DNA of 64,000 nt from CAYSNP01 sp964432485 (lineage in GTDB: Bacteria > Bacillota > Clostridia > Christensenellales > DTU072). The notes beneath the pieces are model-generated. The model saw nothing but the letters and a program-made list of their open reading frames with translations, made no database searches and was not told where the DNA came from. This document shows, in pieces, positions 6,494 through 15,565 of this stretch. The stretch spans positions 26,302-90,301 of the forward strand of contig CAYSNP010000003.1 of the NCBI GenBank assembly GCA_964432485.1, read 5' to 3'. A program made the position numbers and the translations under genes. Position 1 is the first letter of the stretch; every line of letters begins with the position of its first letter.

Positions 6494-7561
6494 TCAATTA
6501 TGTTCGTCAATCTTTAATTCAGCAGTAGCGTCAAGAGTTAAGGGAGAAGGGAGCATACCTTCTTTTATAGCATAATAACTGGCTACTCCAATCATTGCCG
6601 CATTGTCTGTACAATGTTTTTTTTCCGGCATATATAGCGTTGCGCCAACTTCCTCACAAGCGGTTCTTAGTTTTGAGCGCAGCAGCTCATTTGCTCCTAC
6701 CCCGCCGGCAAGTATCACCTTGTCTATTTTTGTCCTTTGCACCGCTTTTATAGTATTGCTTACAAGTACACTTGCCACTTCCTCTTGAAAAGAGCATGCA
6801 ATATCAGCCTTGGGTATGGGCAGCCCTTTTTGCTCCAGGTTGTGAACATAATTGACAATAGAAGTCTTTATTCCGCTAAAAGAAAAGTTTAGGTGTTCTT
6901 CCCCTTTAAAGCTTCGGGGCATTTTAATACTGTTTTGTCCCTCTTTAGCCAGTATGCTGATTTTAGGGCCTCCGGGGTACTCTAACCCCAGCACCCTTGC
7001 CACTTTATCAAATGCTTCGCCTGCCGCATCATCACGGGTAGAGCCTAATAACTCTATATCGTTATAGCTGTTCACTTTTGCAATAGCTGTATGCCCCCCG
7101 CTTACAATAAGCGCAATAGCGGGCAAGTTTATATCGTGATAACCAAAATTGGCAAAGATATGCCCTTTAATATGATTGATTCCATAGCACGGAATGCCCA
7201 GCGCATAAGCCAAACTTTTGGCATAAGACACGCCTACAATCAATGCTCCAAGCAGCCCCGCCCCATAGGTTACAGCAATAGCATTAATTTGGCCTGCCTT
7301 AACTCCCGCTTCTGCAAGCGCACACTCAACAATATTGTCAATGGCGGCAATATGGTTGCGGCTTGCAATCTCAGGCACTACTCCGCCAAAGCGTTTATGG
7401 ATATCTATTTGGCTCATAATTGACGAGCTTAAAATCCGCTTGCCTTGCAATACTGCTACCGCAGTTTCGTCACAACTGGTTTCTATGGCAAGAGTGAGGT
7501 AATCCTCTCTTGCCCGCAAAGCCTTGCCTAGCTTTAGTGCGGCAGTATAATACCTGCTCAT
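6494..7561 (-). CDS. tsaD: tRNA N6-adenosine threonylcarbamoyltransferase TsaD
   Basis: TsaD transfers the threonylcarbamoyl group from threonylcarbamoyl-AMP (made by the Sua5 enzyme encoded at 46218-47174) to A37 of ANN-decoding tRNAs, working with TsaB and TsaE. The 355-residue product has the ASKHA fold motifs: AIETSCDETA at ~25-34, the metal ligands His130 and His134 in NHIKGH, and SGGHT. The start overlaps the prfB stop as ATGA with a GAGGGG site, and it adds ~20 residues before the usual N-terminus (family starts close to ILAIETSCDE). No later start codon fits. It is the last gene of secA-prfB-tsaD and ends at a terminator shared with rplL. Confidence 0.96.
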   Translation of the reverse strand: MSRYYTAALKLGKALRAREDYLTLAIETSCDETAVAVLQGKRILSSSIMSQIDIHKRFGGVVPEIASRNHIAAIDNIVECALAEAGVKAGQINAIAVTYGAGLLGALIVGVSYAKSLAYALGIPCYGINHIKGHIFANFGYHDINLPAIALIVSGGHTAIAKVNSYNDIELLGSTRDDAAGEAFDKVARVLGLEYPGGPKISILAKEGQNSIKMPRSFKGEEHLNFSFSGIKTSIVNYVHNLEQKGLPIPKADIACSFQEEVASVLVSNTIKAVQRTKIDKVILAGGVGANELLRSKLRTACEEVGATLYMPEKKHCTDNAAMIGVASYYAIKEGMLPSPLTLDATAELKIDEHN

Positions 7562-8661
7562 AAGCCGCCCCTCTTGAGGTACTCAATAATAAACTCCTCT
7601 ATCTCTCCATCCATAACCGCACCAATATCAGTCTTTTCGTAATTGGTTCGATGGTCCTTAACTAAGGTATAAGGACAAAACACATAAGAGCGTATTTGGG
7701 AGCCCCATTCTATCTTTTTGGTATCCCCTTTTAGCTTATTACTCTCCTCAAGCTGCTTTTCTTCCTTTAATTGTGCCAGCTTAGATTTCAGCATTTTCAT
7801 AGCTGTATCTTTGTTTTGCATTTGGCTTCTTTCATTTTGGCATTGCACAACTATGCCTGTAGACAAATGCGTAATTCGGATTGCGCTATCGGTTTTGTTG
7901 ACATGCTGTCCGCCCTTTCCGCTTGCTCTAAAGGTGTCTATCCTTATTTCCTCAGGCTTGATTACTATTTCGCTATCGTCAATAATTTCAGGCATAACTT
8001 CCAACGCTGCAAAAGAAGTGTGCCTCCGCTTGTTAGAATCAAAAGGGCTTATGCGCACAAGGCGGTGCACTCCCTTTTCCGCTTTTAGATACCCGTAAGC
8101 ATTGGCACCGGAAATATAAAAAGTAACCCTTTTTATACCTGCTTCGTCTCCGTCAAGGTAATCCAGCTCCTCTATTTTATACCCTTTGTTTTCTGCATAT
8201 CGGGTATACATACGATAAAGCATAGCCACCCAATCTTGGCTTTCTGTGCCGCCTGCTCCGGCATGCAAGGTAAGGAGCGCATTGTTATTGTCGTACTTGC
8301 CCCTCATCAATGCTTCTATGCTAAGCTTGGCGCATTCTTTTTCCGTTTGTAACAGCATAGAGCGCACATCCGCCGCCTCTTGCTCATCTTGAGCATCTTC
8401 TACCATATTTACCAGCTCTTCTATATCCAAAAGCTGCACTCGTAGCCCTTCTACGGTGCTTATTTTCTTTACTGCATCAGTTAATTCTTGATTGACTTTA
8501 TGTGCCGCTATAGGGTCTTGCCAAAGACCCGCTTCCGCTTGTCTTTCCTCAAGTACTTTTACCCTTTTTTTCAGCTCATCAATATTATAAGCAGAAGCAA
8601 TAACTTCTGCTTGCGCCTTCAAATCTGCTAAAAGTGCCTTTTCTTTATAAAAATCTATCAC
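7558..8661 (-). CDS. prfB: peptide chain release factor 2, encoded without programmed frameshift
   Basis: RF2 recognises UGA and UAA stop codons and triggers peptide release. The 367-residue product contains the stop-codon reading tripeptide Ser205-Pro206-Phe207 (the RF2 type) and the catalytic Gly250-Gly251-Gln252 in SGKGGQHVN. In many bacteria RF2 synthesis needs a +1 frameshift at an in-frame TGA near codon 26. Here the corresponding region (residues ~22-35, ASAYNIDELKKRV) reads straight through in one frame, so this feedback control is absent. The gene follows secA after 3 bp, a pairing typical of Firmicutes, and overlaps tsaD by 4 bp. Confidence 0.97.
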   Translation of the reverse strand: MIDFYKEKALLADLKAQAEVIASAYNIDELKKRVKVLEERQAEAGLWQDPIAAHKVNQELTDAVKKISTVEGLRVQLLDIEELVNMVEDAQDEQEAADVRSMLLQTEKECAKLSIEALMRGKYDNNNALLTLHAGAGGTESQDWVAMLYRMYTRYAENKGYKIEELDYLDGDEAGIKRVTFYISGANAYGYLKAEKGVHRLVRISPFDSNKRRHTSFAALEVMPEIIDDSEIVIKPEEIRIDTFRASGKGGQHVNKTDSAIRITHLSTGIVVQCQNERSQMQNKDTAMKMLKSKLAQLKEEKQLEESNKLKGDTKKIEWGSQIRSYVFCPYTLVKDHRTNYEKTDIGAVMDGEIEEFIIEYLKRGGL

Positions 8662-8664
8662 AAT

Positions 8665-11337
8665 TTATTTTCCGCAACACATTTTATACTTCTTGCCCGA
8701 ACCGCAAGGGCAAGGAGAATTTCTGCCCGGTCTAGAATTAACTTTTACGGTAATTTTTTCCGCTTCTTGCCTTTGCCGCTCCATAAAAGCATTGCGCCTT
8801 TCTATCACTTGTTCGACATTTACTTTGCACAATATAATAGCGGCACTATTTTGTATGCTTTCTATCATATCGTCAAACATTTCAAAACCTTCTCTGCGAT
8901 ACTCCAGCACAGGGTCTTTTTGCCCGTATCCTCGCAAGCCTACTCCCTGTTTTAGCGCATCCATAGCGTCAATATGGTCCATCCAATGCCTGTCCACTTG
9001 ATTGAGCAGCACCGTCCTTTCTGTTTCTCTAAAATCTATACCGCTGCTTTCCGCTAAAGCCAGCTTTTCGTCAAATTGCTTGCAAGCCTCACTATAAACA
9101 GCGTCCACAATAGCGTGAAAATCAATTTTGCCGCAAAGCTCGGGCGTGATAATATTTGTGCCCTTTTTCAGCACTTTTTGCTCAAGTGCGCTATTAAAGC
9201 CTTCTATATCTATCTCTATATCGTCGCCTTCTTTGAAGTCCACAAAACTGGTCACTATTGAACTGCAAATAGGCTCTATAAACCGCTTAATCTGTTCATG
9301 CACATCGGCGCCCTTTAGCACATCGTCCCTTTGCGAATAAATAAGTTCCCTTTGCTTATTCATAACATCATCGTAATTAAGCACATATTTTCTGCGCTCA
9401 AAGTTGTTTTCCTCACAGCGTTTTTGCGCATTTTCTATTTGTTTAGCCAGTAGCGGCATTTGAATTACTGTATCCTCATCTCGGGTTAGCGTCTCTACCA
9501 TAGATTTTAGCCTGTCGCCGCCAAAACGCTTTAACAGCTCATCCTCAAAAGACAAATAAAATAAGCTGCCGCCCTCATCGCCCTGACGCCCCGTTCTGCC
9601 TCTAAGCTGATTGTCTATGCGCCTGCTCTCATGTCTTGTAGTGCCTATCACTCTAAGCCCGCCAAGGCTTTTTACCTCTTCTTTTTCCGCATCGGTAATT
9701 GCTTTATACTCTGTTACAAGCTCCTTGAATTTTTGTCGGGCAGCTATTAAGTTTTCCTCTTTCAAATTGATAAAAGAGTCTGCATAATATATTTCCTCCG
9801 ACGTGTAGCCCAAATTTTCCATAGCTCTTTTGGCCATATATTCAGGGTTGCCGCCTAGCAGAATATCTGTGCCTCGACCCGCCATATTGGTTGCAATTGT
9901 GACCGCTCCTTTTCTGCCCGCTTGCGCAATAATTTCCGCTTCTCGGGCATGGCTTTTAGCATTTAGCACATTATGAGTTATCTTTTTCTTTTTTAGCAAT
10001 GAGCTTATATGCTCACTTACATCCACATCCACCGTGCCTACCAGCATAGGTTGCCCTTTTGCATGCAATTCTACAATTTCGTCAATCACAGCATCATATT
10101 TTTTATTAAGAGAAAGATAAACCTTGTCCGGCTCATCAGCCCTTATCAAAGGCATATTTGTAGGTATTTCAATAACATCCAACTCATAAATCCCTCTGAA
10201 CTCTCCTTCCTCAGTCATAGCAGTACCGGTCATACCGCTAAGTTTTTTATAAAGACGAAACAAATTTTGAAAAGTTATGGTAGCAATAGTTTTATTTTCC
10301 TTTTTTACCTTAACATTCTCTTTAGCCTCTATTGCTTGGTGCAAACCTTCGGAATAGCGGCGGCCTATCATTTTGCGGCCGGTAAACTCGTCTACAATAA
10401 TAACTTCGCCATTTTCTACGATATAATCCTTATCCCTTTGCATAATTTTGCAAGCCCGCAAGGCAGAATTGATTTTAAGGTTAAGGTCTGCATTTTCTGC
10501 AGTACTTAAATTGTCAATCCTAAAGAAACGCTCTGCCTTTTCCACACCGCTTTCATTGAGATATACATTCTTATCCTTTTCGTCTATGGTATAGTCCTCT
10601 TCTCGCAAACCGCTGATAAAGCGATTGACCGTAAAGTAAATATCGCTGGATCTCCCGATAGGAGCGGAAATAATAAGAGGGGTGCGTGCCTCATCAATTA
10701 AAATGCTGTCCACCTCGTCAATAATGGCAAAGTTTTGCCCTCGCTGCATTTTATGCTCCATCTTAGTAGCCATATTATCTCTAAGATAATCAAAACCTAT
10801 CTCGTTATTGGTAGCGTAAGTAATATCCGAATTGTATGCCGCTTTTTTATCTTCTGCCGGCATATTGTTTAGGATTACACCCACGCTAAGCCCAAGGAAC
10901 TTATAAATCTTGCCCATCCATTCAGCGTCACGGGCTGCCAAATAGTCATTGACGGTTACAATATGCACCCCTTTTTCCTCTAGCGCATTGAGATATGCAG
11001 GCAAGGTTGCTACCAAAGTTTTACCTTCGCCGGTCTTCATTTCTGCAATCCTGCCTTGGTGCAATGCTATGCCGCCAACCAATTGCACGTAAAAGTGGCG
11101 CATATTCAGCACTCTTTTAGACGCCTCTCTTACTACCGCAAAAGCCTCAGGCAATATATCGTCAAGAGTTTCGCCCGCTTTTAGCCTTTCTTTGAAGACT
11201 GTAGTTTGCGCTCTTAGCTCCTCATCCGAAAATGCTGCGTAATGCTCCTCAAGAGCCTCTATTTTATCAGCTATAATTCTTAGTTTTTTTAGCTGTTTTT
11301 CTTTTTCTTTTCCAAATAGTTTACTAAAGAAACCCAT
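8665..11337 (-). CDS. secA: protein translocase ATPase SecA
   Basis: SecA pushes unfolded secretory proteins through SecYEG using ATP. The 890-residue product has the Walker A motif MKTGEGKT (~100-107), the Walker B region IIDEVDSILIDEAR, the helicase-like second nucleotide-binding domain (TNMAGRGTDI; GRTGRQGD) and the C-terminal zinc-binding tail CPCGSGKKYKMCC, which binds SecB or lipids. It is slightly longer than the Bacillus protein (about 840). The start has a GAGGTAA site and a promoter at 11367-11395. It heads the operon secA-prfB-tsaD. Confidence 0.98.
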   Translation of the reverse strand: MGFFSKLFGKEKEKQLKKLRIIADKIEALEEHYAAFSDEELRAQTTVFKERLKAGETLDDILPEAFAVVREASKRVLNMRHFYVQLVGGIALHQGRIAEMKTGEGKTLVATLPAYLNALEEKGVHIVTVNDYLAARDAEWMGKIYKFLGLSVGVILNNMPAEDKKAAYNSDITYATNNEIGFDYLRDNMATKMEHKMQRGQNFAIIDEVDSILIDEARTPLIISAPIGRSSDIYFTVNRFISGLREEDYTIDEKDKNVYLNESGVEKAERFFRIDNLSTAENADLNLKINSALRACKIMQRDKDYIVENGEVIIVDEFTGRKMIGRRYSEGLHQAIEAKENVKVKKENKTIATITFQNLFRLYKKLSGMTGTAMTEEGEFRGIYELDVIEIPTNMPLIRADEPDKVYLSLNKKYDAVIDEIVELHAKGQPMLVGTVDVDVSEHISSLLKKKKITHNVLNAKSHAREAEIIAQAGRKGAVTIATNMAGRGTDILLGGNPEYMAKRAMENLGYTSEEIYYADSFINLKEENLIAARQKFKELVTEYKAITDAEKEEVKSLGGLRVIGTTRHESRRIDNQLRGRTGRQGDEGGSLFYLSFEDELLKRFGGDRLKSMVETLTRDEDTVIQMPLLAKQIENAQKRCEENNFERRKYVLNYDDVMNKQRELIYSQRDDVLKGADVHEQIKRFIEPICSSIVTSFVDFKEGDDIEIDIEGFNSALEQKVLKKGTNIITPELCGKIDFHAIVDAVYSEACKQFDEKLALAESSGIDFRETERTVLLNQVDRHWMDHIDAMDALKQGVGLRGYGQKDPVLEYRREGFEMFDDMIESIQNSAAIILCKVNVEQVIERRNAFMERQRQEAEKITVKVNSRPGRNSPCPCGSGKKYKMCCGK

Positions 11338-11366
11338 TTTATTACCTCAAAAAATTATATGCCCAT

Positions 11367-11395
11367 ATTGTACCATGATTAATCGTTTTTTTCAA
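11367..11395 (-). promoter_or_regulatory. promoter for secA
   Basis: Read on the minus strand: TTGAAA (11395-11390), 17-bp spacer, TACAAT (11372-11367), then about 30 nt of leader to the secA ATG. Confidence 0.65.
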
Positions 11396-11447
11396 ATAAT
11401 TAGTATAGGCGGTACAAAATTAACAAATTATCCTTATAAAAAAAATG

Positions 11448-11469
11448 GCGGCGGCATTAATGCCGCCGC
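11448..11469. repeat. perfect 22-bp GC-rich palindrome
   Basis: GCGGCGGCATT and its exact inverted copy AATGCCGCCGC are directly adjacent. A run of A on the left side means that on the minus strand the stem is followed by a T-run, as in an intrinsic terminator. No gene feeding into it from the right on that strand is visible, so a small minus-strand transcript or insulation of the secA promoter are the possible roles. Confidence 0.6.
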
Positions 11470-11615
11470 ACCTAATTTTCAGGCTTTTTAAGTCAAAAAG
11501 TTATTAAAGCAGCTTATAATAAATGTATATTATCGTTTAAGTGATATTTATATAATCAAACTCATATTTTATAAAGAAATCTAAATATATTCTGGCTACA
11601 GCTTTCCATATCTTA

Positions 11616-11656
11616 TGTGGATAAGTCTGTGGACAGCTTATGCTTTTTGTGGACAA
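11616..11656 (-). other. cluster of three DnaA-box-like 9-mers
   Basis: On the minus strand TTATCCACA (11624-11616, perfect consensus), CTGTCCACA (11636-11628) and TTGTCCACA (11656-11648) all point the same way. They lie next to an AT-rich stretch (about 11500-11600). The rest of the 405-bp gap between secA and the amidase gene shows only the secA promoter and the 11448 palindrome. It could be an origin-like or DnaA-titrating site. No dnaA, dnaN or rpmH gene is near and gene orientation does not switch here in a lasting way. Confidence 0.5.
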
Positions 11657-11742
11657 CTACCCCTTCTTTGGCTTGCTGCTGTCGAATATTGTATTAATTT
11701 ACACAAAAAGGTAACCCAAAATGGCAGTTATATAGGTGATTC

Positions 11743-12441
11743 ATGGTTATATTTCTAAAAAGAAAACATTTGAAATTTATTGCAATTATTTTGTTGCTTT
11801 GCTCTTTGGCAATTGCCGCTACGCATACTTACATTAAAGGAGCCGCTACTCCTGCTAAGACCCATATTGTACTTGATGCGGGACATGGCGGGGTAGACCT
11901 TGGCGTTATAGGCAAGGTTAGCGGCACTTCGGAAGCGGAGCTCAATTTGATAATAGTAAAGAGCCTAGAAAAAAAGCTAAAAGAGCACAATTTTGCAGTT
12001 ACCTTAACTCGTAAGGATGAGCAAGGATTATACGACTCTAGGATACCGGGATTTAAGTTAAGGGATATGAAAGAGCGCAAAAGGATTATAGAGCAAGCGC
12101 AGCCAAGTTTGGTAATAAGCATCCATTGCAACAAATTCCCTCGTTCTGATGTAAGGGGGGCGCAAGTATTTTATGAGCCTTCCAGCCCCAAAAGCGTAAA
12201 CCTTGCCAAGGCTATACAAAGCAATTTAAATATCCTTAACCGTGAATATGTTGGACGCCCTTATGAATGCCATTCCGGCGATTACTATATTCTTAAATGC
12301 TCTCCCTATCCCAGCGTAATTGTAGAATGCGGATTCCTTAGCAACCCCGAGGACGATGCCCTTCTTAACAGCAAGGTTTATCAAGACAAGATAATATATG
12401 CTATTTTTTCGGGTATTGTAGGCTATCTGGCGCAAAATTAG
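11743..12441 (+). CDS. N-acetylmuramoyl-L-alanine amidase, CwlD-like
   Basis: A zinc amidase (Amidase_3) that cuts the bond between N-acetylmuramic acid and the stem peptide of peptidoglycan. The 232-residue product has an N-terminal membrane anchor or signal at ~10-27 and then the zinc ligands His48 (DAGHGG), Glu64 (SEAELNL) and His128 (SIHCN), with catalytic Glu195 (VECGFLSN). Single-domain length and an uncleaved-looking anchor match CwlD, which makes muramic-lactam in spore cortex. Other Amidase_3 enzymes have this layout too, so a vegetative role remains possible. AGGTGAT precedes the ATG. It is divergent from secA. Confidence 0.85.
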   Translation: MVIFLKRKHLKFIAIILLLCSLAIAATHTYIKGAATPAKTHIVLDAGHGGVDLGVIGKVSGTSEAELNLIIVKSLEKKLKEHNFAVTLTRKDEQGLYDSRIPGFKLRDMKERKRIIEQAQPSLVISIHCNKFPRSDVRGAQVFYEPSSPKSVNLAKAIQSNLNILNREYVGRPYECHSGDYYILKCSPYPSVIVECGFLSNPEDDALLNSKVYQDKIIYAIFSGIVGYLAQN

Positions 12442-12467
12442 CTGATATACTTTAAGGCAAGATACCC

Positions 12468-12496
12468 TTTACATATATCAAGAATCATTGTATTAT
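12468..12496 (+). promoter_or_regulatory. promoter for the CaCA exchanger gene
   Basis: TTTACA (12468-12473), 17-bp spacer, TATTAT (12491-12496), 30 bp before the ATG at 12526. Confidence 0.55.
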
Positions 12497-12525
12497 AGTA
12501 ATAGGATAAAAAAAGAGGATTTTTT

Positions 12526-13485
12526 ATGCAACAATATCTTGTTTATTTTATGTTTGTAGCAGGCTTTGTGCTTATCATTAAAGGCGGAGATTTTTTAGTA
12601 GACTCTGCTATCAAAATAGCTAAAGCAACAGGTATATCCGAAGTAATTATTGGCGCAACAATAGTTAGTCTTGCCACCACACTGCCGGAAATCTTAGTAA
12701 GCGTAATTGCTACTGCCAGAGGGTCAATAGAGTTTGCAGTAGGCAATGCCACCGGTAGTATGCTAAGCAATTTGGGGCTTACCTTAGCTTTGCTTTTATC
12801 AATCAAAACCGTAAAGATTCAAGGCAGAGCTTTACCCGTAAAAGCCGCATATCTGGTTGCGTCAGCTCTGCTTGCCTATGTTTGCATAGCACTTGACCGT
12901 AAACTTGACGCTTGGGAAGGCTGTGTACTGCTAGGCGGGTTTTTGCTTTTTATGGCAATCAATGTAGTAGAAGCCAAACGAGCCGCTAAAAATAGTAAAA
13001 ATGATAGCGAATATTGCAAAGAAGAGACAGGCGGCAAAACAAATATGGTGTTATTATTTTTGTTAGGCGCGGTAGGAATTGGCTCAGGGGCATGGTTGCT
13101 GGTAGAGTATGGGACTAAGGTTGCCGGCATTTTAGGAGTGCCCGACCGCCTTATAGCTGTTACAATGGTAGCCATAGGGACAGGGCTGCCGGAATTGGTG
13201 ACCGGGCTTGCCTCTATCAGAAAGGATAAGGCGCATTTATGCATAGGCAATATAATAGGGGCAAATATCATAAATGGCTCGTTGCTGCTTGGGCTGGTAA
13301 GCATAATTGGCAATGGCATTGCCTTGCAAGGCTCTGTTTTCTTAGAGCTTCCGCTTATAATGCTTATCTCGCTGATTTTAGTAGTGCCTTTGATACTTAA
13401 AAAGCGCAGCTACAGATGGCAAGGCTTTACAATGCTGGCAATTTATGCGGCATTTATAACTTACAATATAATTGCAGTCAGATAA
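12526..13485 (+). CDS. sodium/calcium exchanger family protein (CaCA, YrbG-type)
   Basis: An inner-membrane cation antiporter that probably exports Ca2+ in exchange for Na+ or H+. The 319-residue product has about ten membrane segments built as two inverted halves. The alpha-repeats that form the ion site are present: GATIVSLATTLPEILVS at ~43-59 and AIGTGLPELVTG in the second half. Both keep the acidic residue after Pro that binds the cation. The two halves are joined by a short charged loop (AKNSKNDSEYCKEETGG). Own promoter upstream. The phosphoglucomutase gene follows after 21 bp. Confidence 0.9.
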   Translation: MQQYLVYFMFVAGFVLIIKGGDFLVDSAIKIAKATGISEVIIGATIVSLATTLPEILVSVIATARGSIEFAVGNATGSMLSNLGLTLALLLSIKTVKIQGRALPVKAAYLVASALLAYVCIALDRKLDAWEGCVLLGGFLLFMAINVVEAKRAAKNSKNDSEYCKEETGGKTNMVLLFLLGAVGIGSGAWLLVEYGTKVAGILGVPDRLIAVTMVAIGTGLPELVTGLASIRKDKAHLCIGNIIGANIINGSLLLGLVSIIGNGIALQGSVFLELPLIMLISLILVVPLILKKRSYRWQGFTMLAIYAAFITYNIIAVR

Positions 13486-13506
13486 AAGATTGATAAAGGA
13501 GTTTCT

Positions 13507-15243
13507 ATGGATAAGTATTTAGTGCGTTACAACACCTGGCTTCAGCAATTAAGCGGTCAGGAAAAAGAGCGGCTGGAACAAATCGGCAAGGAGGATAACT
13601 TAATTAAAGAAAGATTCCTTTTGCCTTTGGAGTTTGGCACAGCAGGTATGCGTGGCGAAATAGACCTTGGCATAGGAAGAATGAATATTTATACGGTAAG
13701 AAGGGCAACCGCAGGGCTGGCAGAGTTTATTTTAGCAGAAAATAAGGGCAATTCCGGGGTAGTTTTAGCATACGATACCCGCAATATGAGCCTGGAGTTT
13801 GCCTTAGCGGCAGCGGAAGTGCTTGCCGCTTATCGTATAAAAGTATATATTTATGAGGATGTGCGTCCTGTTGCGCTATGCTCCTTTGCTGTGCGCTATT
13901 TTGGAGCGGCGGCAGGCATTATGATTACTGCCAGTCACAATCCCAAGGAATACAATGGCTTTAAGGTTTATGGTTCTGACGGTGCGCAAATGGAACTTGC
14001 GGACACCCAAAAGGTAGTGAGCTATATTAACTTGATAGAGGACTATTTTTCTGTTAAAGCTACTCCCATCAAGATTGAAAAAGGCATAAAGGGACTTGAC
14101 AATTATAAGCTGACTAGCTATGTAACAGTAATAGGTGCTTGTGTAGATGAGGCGTATTACAAGCAAGTGCATGCCTTATCGCTATCCCAAGAGGCATTGG
14201 CAAAAAACGCAGATAAAATAAAAATCGTATACACCCCTATACACGGTACAGGGTATAAGCCGGTAGTAGAGATTCTTTCCCGTATAGGCATTAAGCCGAT
14301 ATTGGTAAAAGAGCAATGCACAAAAGATGCCTCCTTTTCTACCGTAAAGCTCCCCAACCCCGAATATAAAGAAACCCTTGCTATGGGCATAGAGCTGGCA
14401 GAGCAGGCAACAGCAGATATTGTGCTGGGCACTGACCCTGATTGCGATAGAGTAGGAGCGGCAATAAAAGACAGTTTGGGTAACTTTATTACGCTTTCGG
14501 GTAACCAAATCGGCATTTTATTGCTTGACTATATTTTAGAAAGACTTGCTGCCACAAGTGCTTTGCCTGCAAACGGAGCAATAATTAAAACTATTGTAAC
14601 CTCCACTCTTGCCGATAAGATAGCCGAGAATTATGGCATTACGGTAATAGATGTACTTACGGGATTTAAGTATATAGGCGAAAAGATTAAACTTTGGGAG
14701 CAAAGCTGCGAGCATAGCTTTGTCTTTGGATTTGAAGAAAGCCATGGCTATTTGCGCGGCACTCATGTAAGGGATAAAGACGGGGTTGTAGCTTGTATGC
14801 TTTTTGCAGAAATGGCAGTCTATCTTAATTCTAAGGGTGAGAGCGTACACTCCCGACTTATTAATTTATTCAAAAAATACGGTTGGTACACCGAGCGCAA
14901 TCTTTCTATCGAATATAAAGGCTTGCAAGCTATGGGGGAGCAGCGCTCCATTATGGAAGCAATCAAGCAAAAACCTGTTTGGCAACTAGCCGACTATTCA
15001 GTACTATATAATATCAATTACGACATAGGCGAACAGCTTTTTGCAGACGGCAGCAAAGCGCAAGTATCCTTACCCAAGACCAATGCTGTATATTACGGTT
15101 TAGAACAAAAAGATTTTATTTGTATTAGACCTTCGGGCACAGAACCAAAATTAAAAGTTTATGTACTATGTAGCGCAAATAGCGAAACTGCCAGCTCAAA
15201 AAAGGCAAATAAACTACTGGAAGCAGTAAAAAAGCTATTGTAA
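13507..15243 (+). CDS. pgcA: phospho-sugar mutase (phosphoglucomutase/phosphomannomutase)
   Basis: Interconverts glucose-1-phosphate and glucose-6-phosphate (possibly also the mannose phosphates), linking the Leloir pathway and envelope sugar synthesis to glycolysis. The 578-residue length fits the long PgcA/PGM2-like class. Four-domain alpha-D-phosphohexomutase motifs are seen: active-site loop TASHNPKEYNG with phospho-Ser143, metal loop GTDPDCDRVG, sugar loop GFEESHGY and phosphate loop RPSGTEPKLKVY. AAAGGAG precedes the ATG. The gene sits behind the cation exchanger. Its substrate class cannot be settled from sequence, but galT and galK elsewhere in the window make glucose-1-phosphate a natural substrate. 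Confidence 0.94.
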   Translation: MDKYLVRYNTWLQQLSGQEKERLEQIGKEDNLIKERFLLPLEFGTAGMRGEIDLGIGRMNIYTVRRATAGLAEFILAENKGNSGVVLAYDTRNMSLEFALAAAEVLAAYRIKVYIYEDVRPVALCSFAVRYFGAAAGIMITASHNPKEYNGFKVYGSDGAQMELADTQKVVSYINLIEDYFSVKATPIKIEKGIKGLDNYKLTSYVTVIGACVDEAYYKQVHALSLSQEALAKNADKIKIVYTPIHGTGYKPVVEILSRIGIKPILVKEQCTKDASFSTVKLPNPEYKETLAMGIELAEQATADIVLGTDPDCDRVGAAIKDSLGNFITLSGNQIGILLLDYILERLAATSALPANGAIIKTIVTSTLADKIAENYGITVIDVLTGFKYIGEKIKLWEQSCEHSFVFGFEESHGYLRGTHVRDKDGVVACMLFAEMAVYLNSKGESVHSRLINLFKKYGWYTERNLSIEYKGLQAMGEQRSIMEAIKQKPVWQLADYSVLYNINYDIGEQLFADGSKAQVSLPKTNAVYYGLEQKDFICIRPSGTEPKLKVYVLCSANSETASSKKANKLLEAVKKLL

Positions 15244-15250
15244 CGGGACA

Positions 15251-15497
15251 AAGTCATTGCGAGCGTTAGCGAAGCAATCCAGCCTCCGGAGCGCTGCTCC
15301 TTGAATAAAATAACCTTACAGCGCCTTGCTCCTTTGCCCCACCTTAATCATTTGCGTACCGCAAATGTATTTCATCATTTACGCAGTAAATGGATTGCAT
15401 CACTTGCTTCAGCAAGTGCATTTCATCACGCTTTAGCGTGTATAATTGCCCTGGATTGCTTCGGCACTTTGTGCCTCGCAAAGACGGTAAGGCAAAG
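15251..15497 (-). repeat. composite palindromic repeat element with four-hairpin array
   Basis: Same family as the 50.9-51.4 kb copies but inverted. Ends are inverted copies of a TCATTGCGAG...GAAGCAATCC module (15254-15280 and about 15451-15487). The core holds four hairpins: CATTTGC/GCAAATG (15349-15367), CATTTAC/GTAAATG (15376-15392), CACTTGC/GCAAGTG (15401-15418) and CACGCT/AGCGTG (15427-15440), joined by 8-nt linkers of the type CATTTCAT. The 322-bp gap holds no gene. Modules like TCATTGCGAG...GAAGCAATCC are common dispersed repeats in bacterial genomes. Confidence 0.8.
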
Positions 15498-15538
15498 TCA
15501 TTGCTAATAGTACAGTTCAACAAAGTTTTACATCAAAG

Positions 15539-15564
15539 AAAAAAGCCGCGAATTGCGGCTTTTT
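15539..15564. terminator. bidirectional terminator
   Basis: Stem AGCCGC/GCGGCT (15544-15549 with 15555-15560) flanked by A- and T-runs. It can end the 15566-17694 minus-strand operon and read-through from the mutase side. Confidence 0.8.
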
Positions 15565-15565
15565 G

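Noticed and set aside
10009..10509. 166-codon + strand ORF opposite secA
   Set aside because: It is antisense to the conserved secA core; no family features.
11338..11742. Chromosomal replication origin
   Set aside because: Only three boxes, no dnaA/dnaN/rpmH neighbours and no lasting change of gene strand; kept as a DnaA-box cluster, not called oriC.
15301..15507. 68-codon + strand ORF
   Set aside because: It lies wholly in the hairpin repeat element; the reading frame is a by-product of the repeats.
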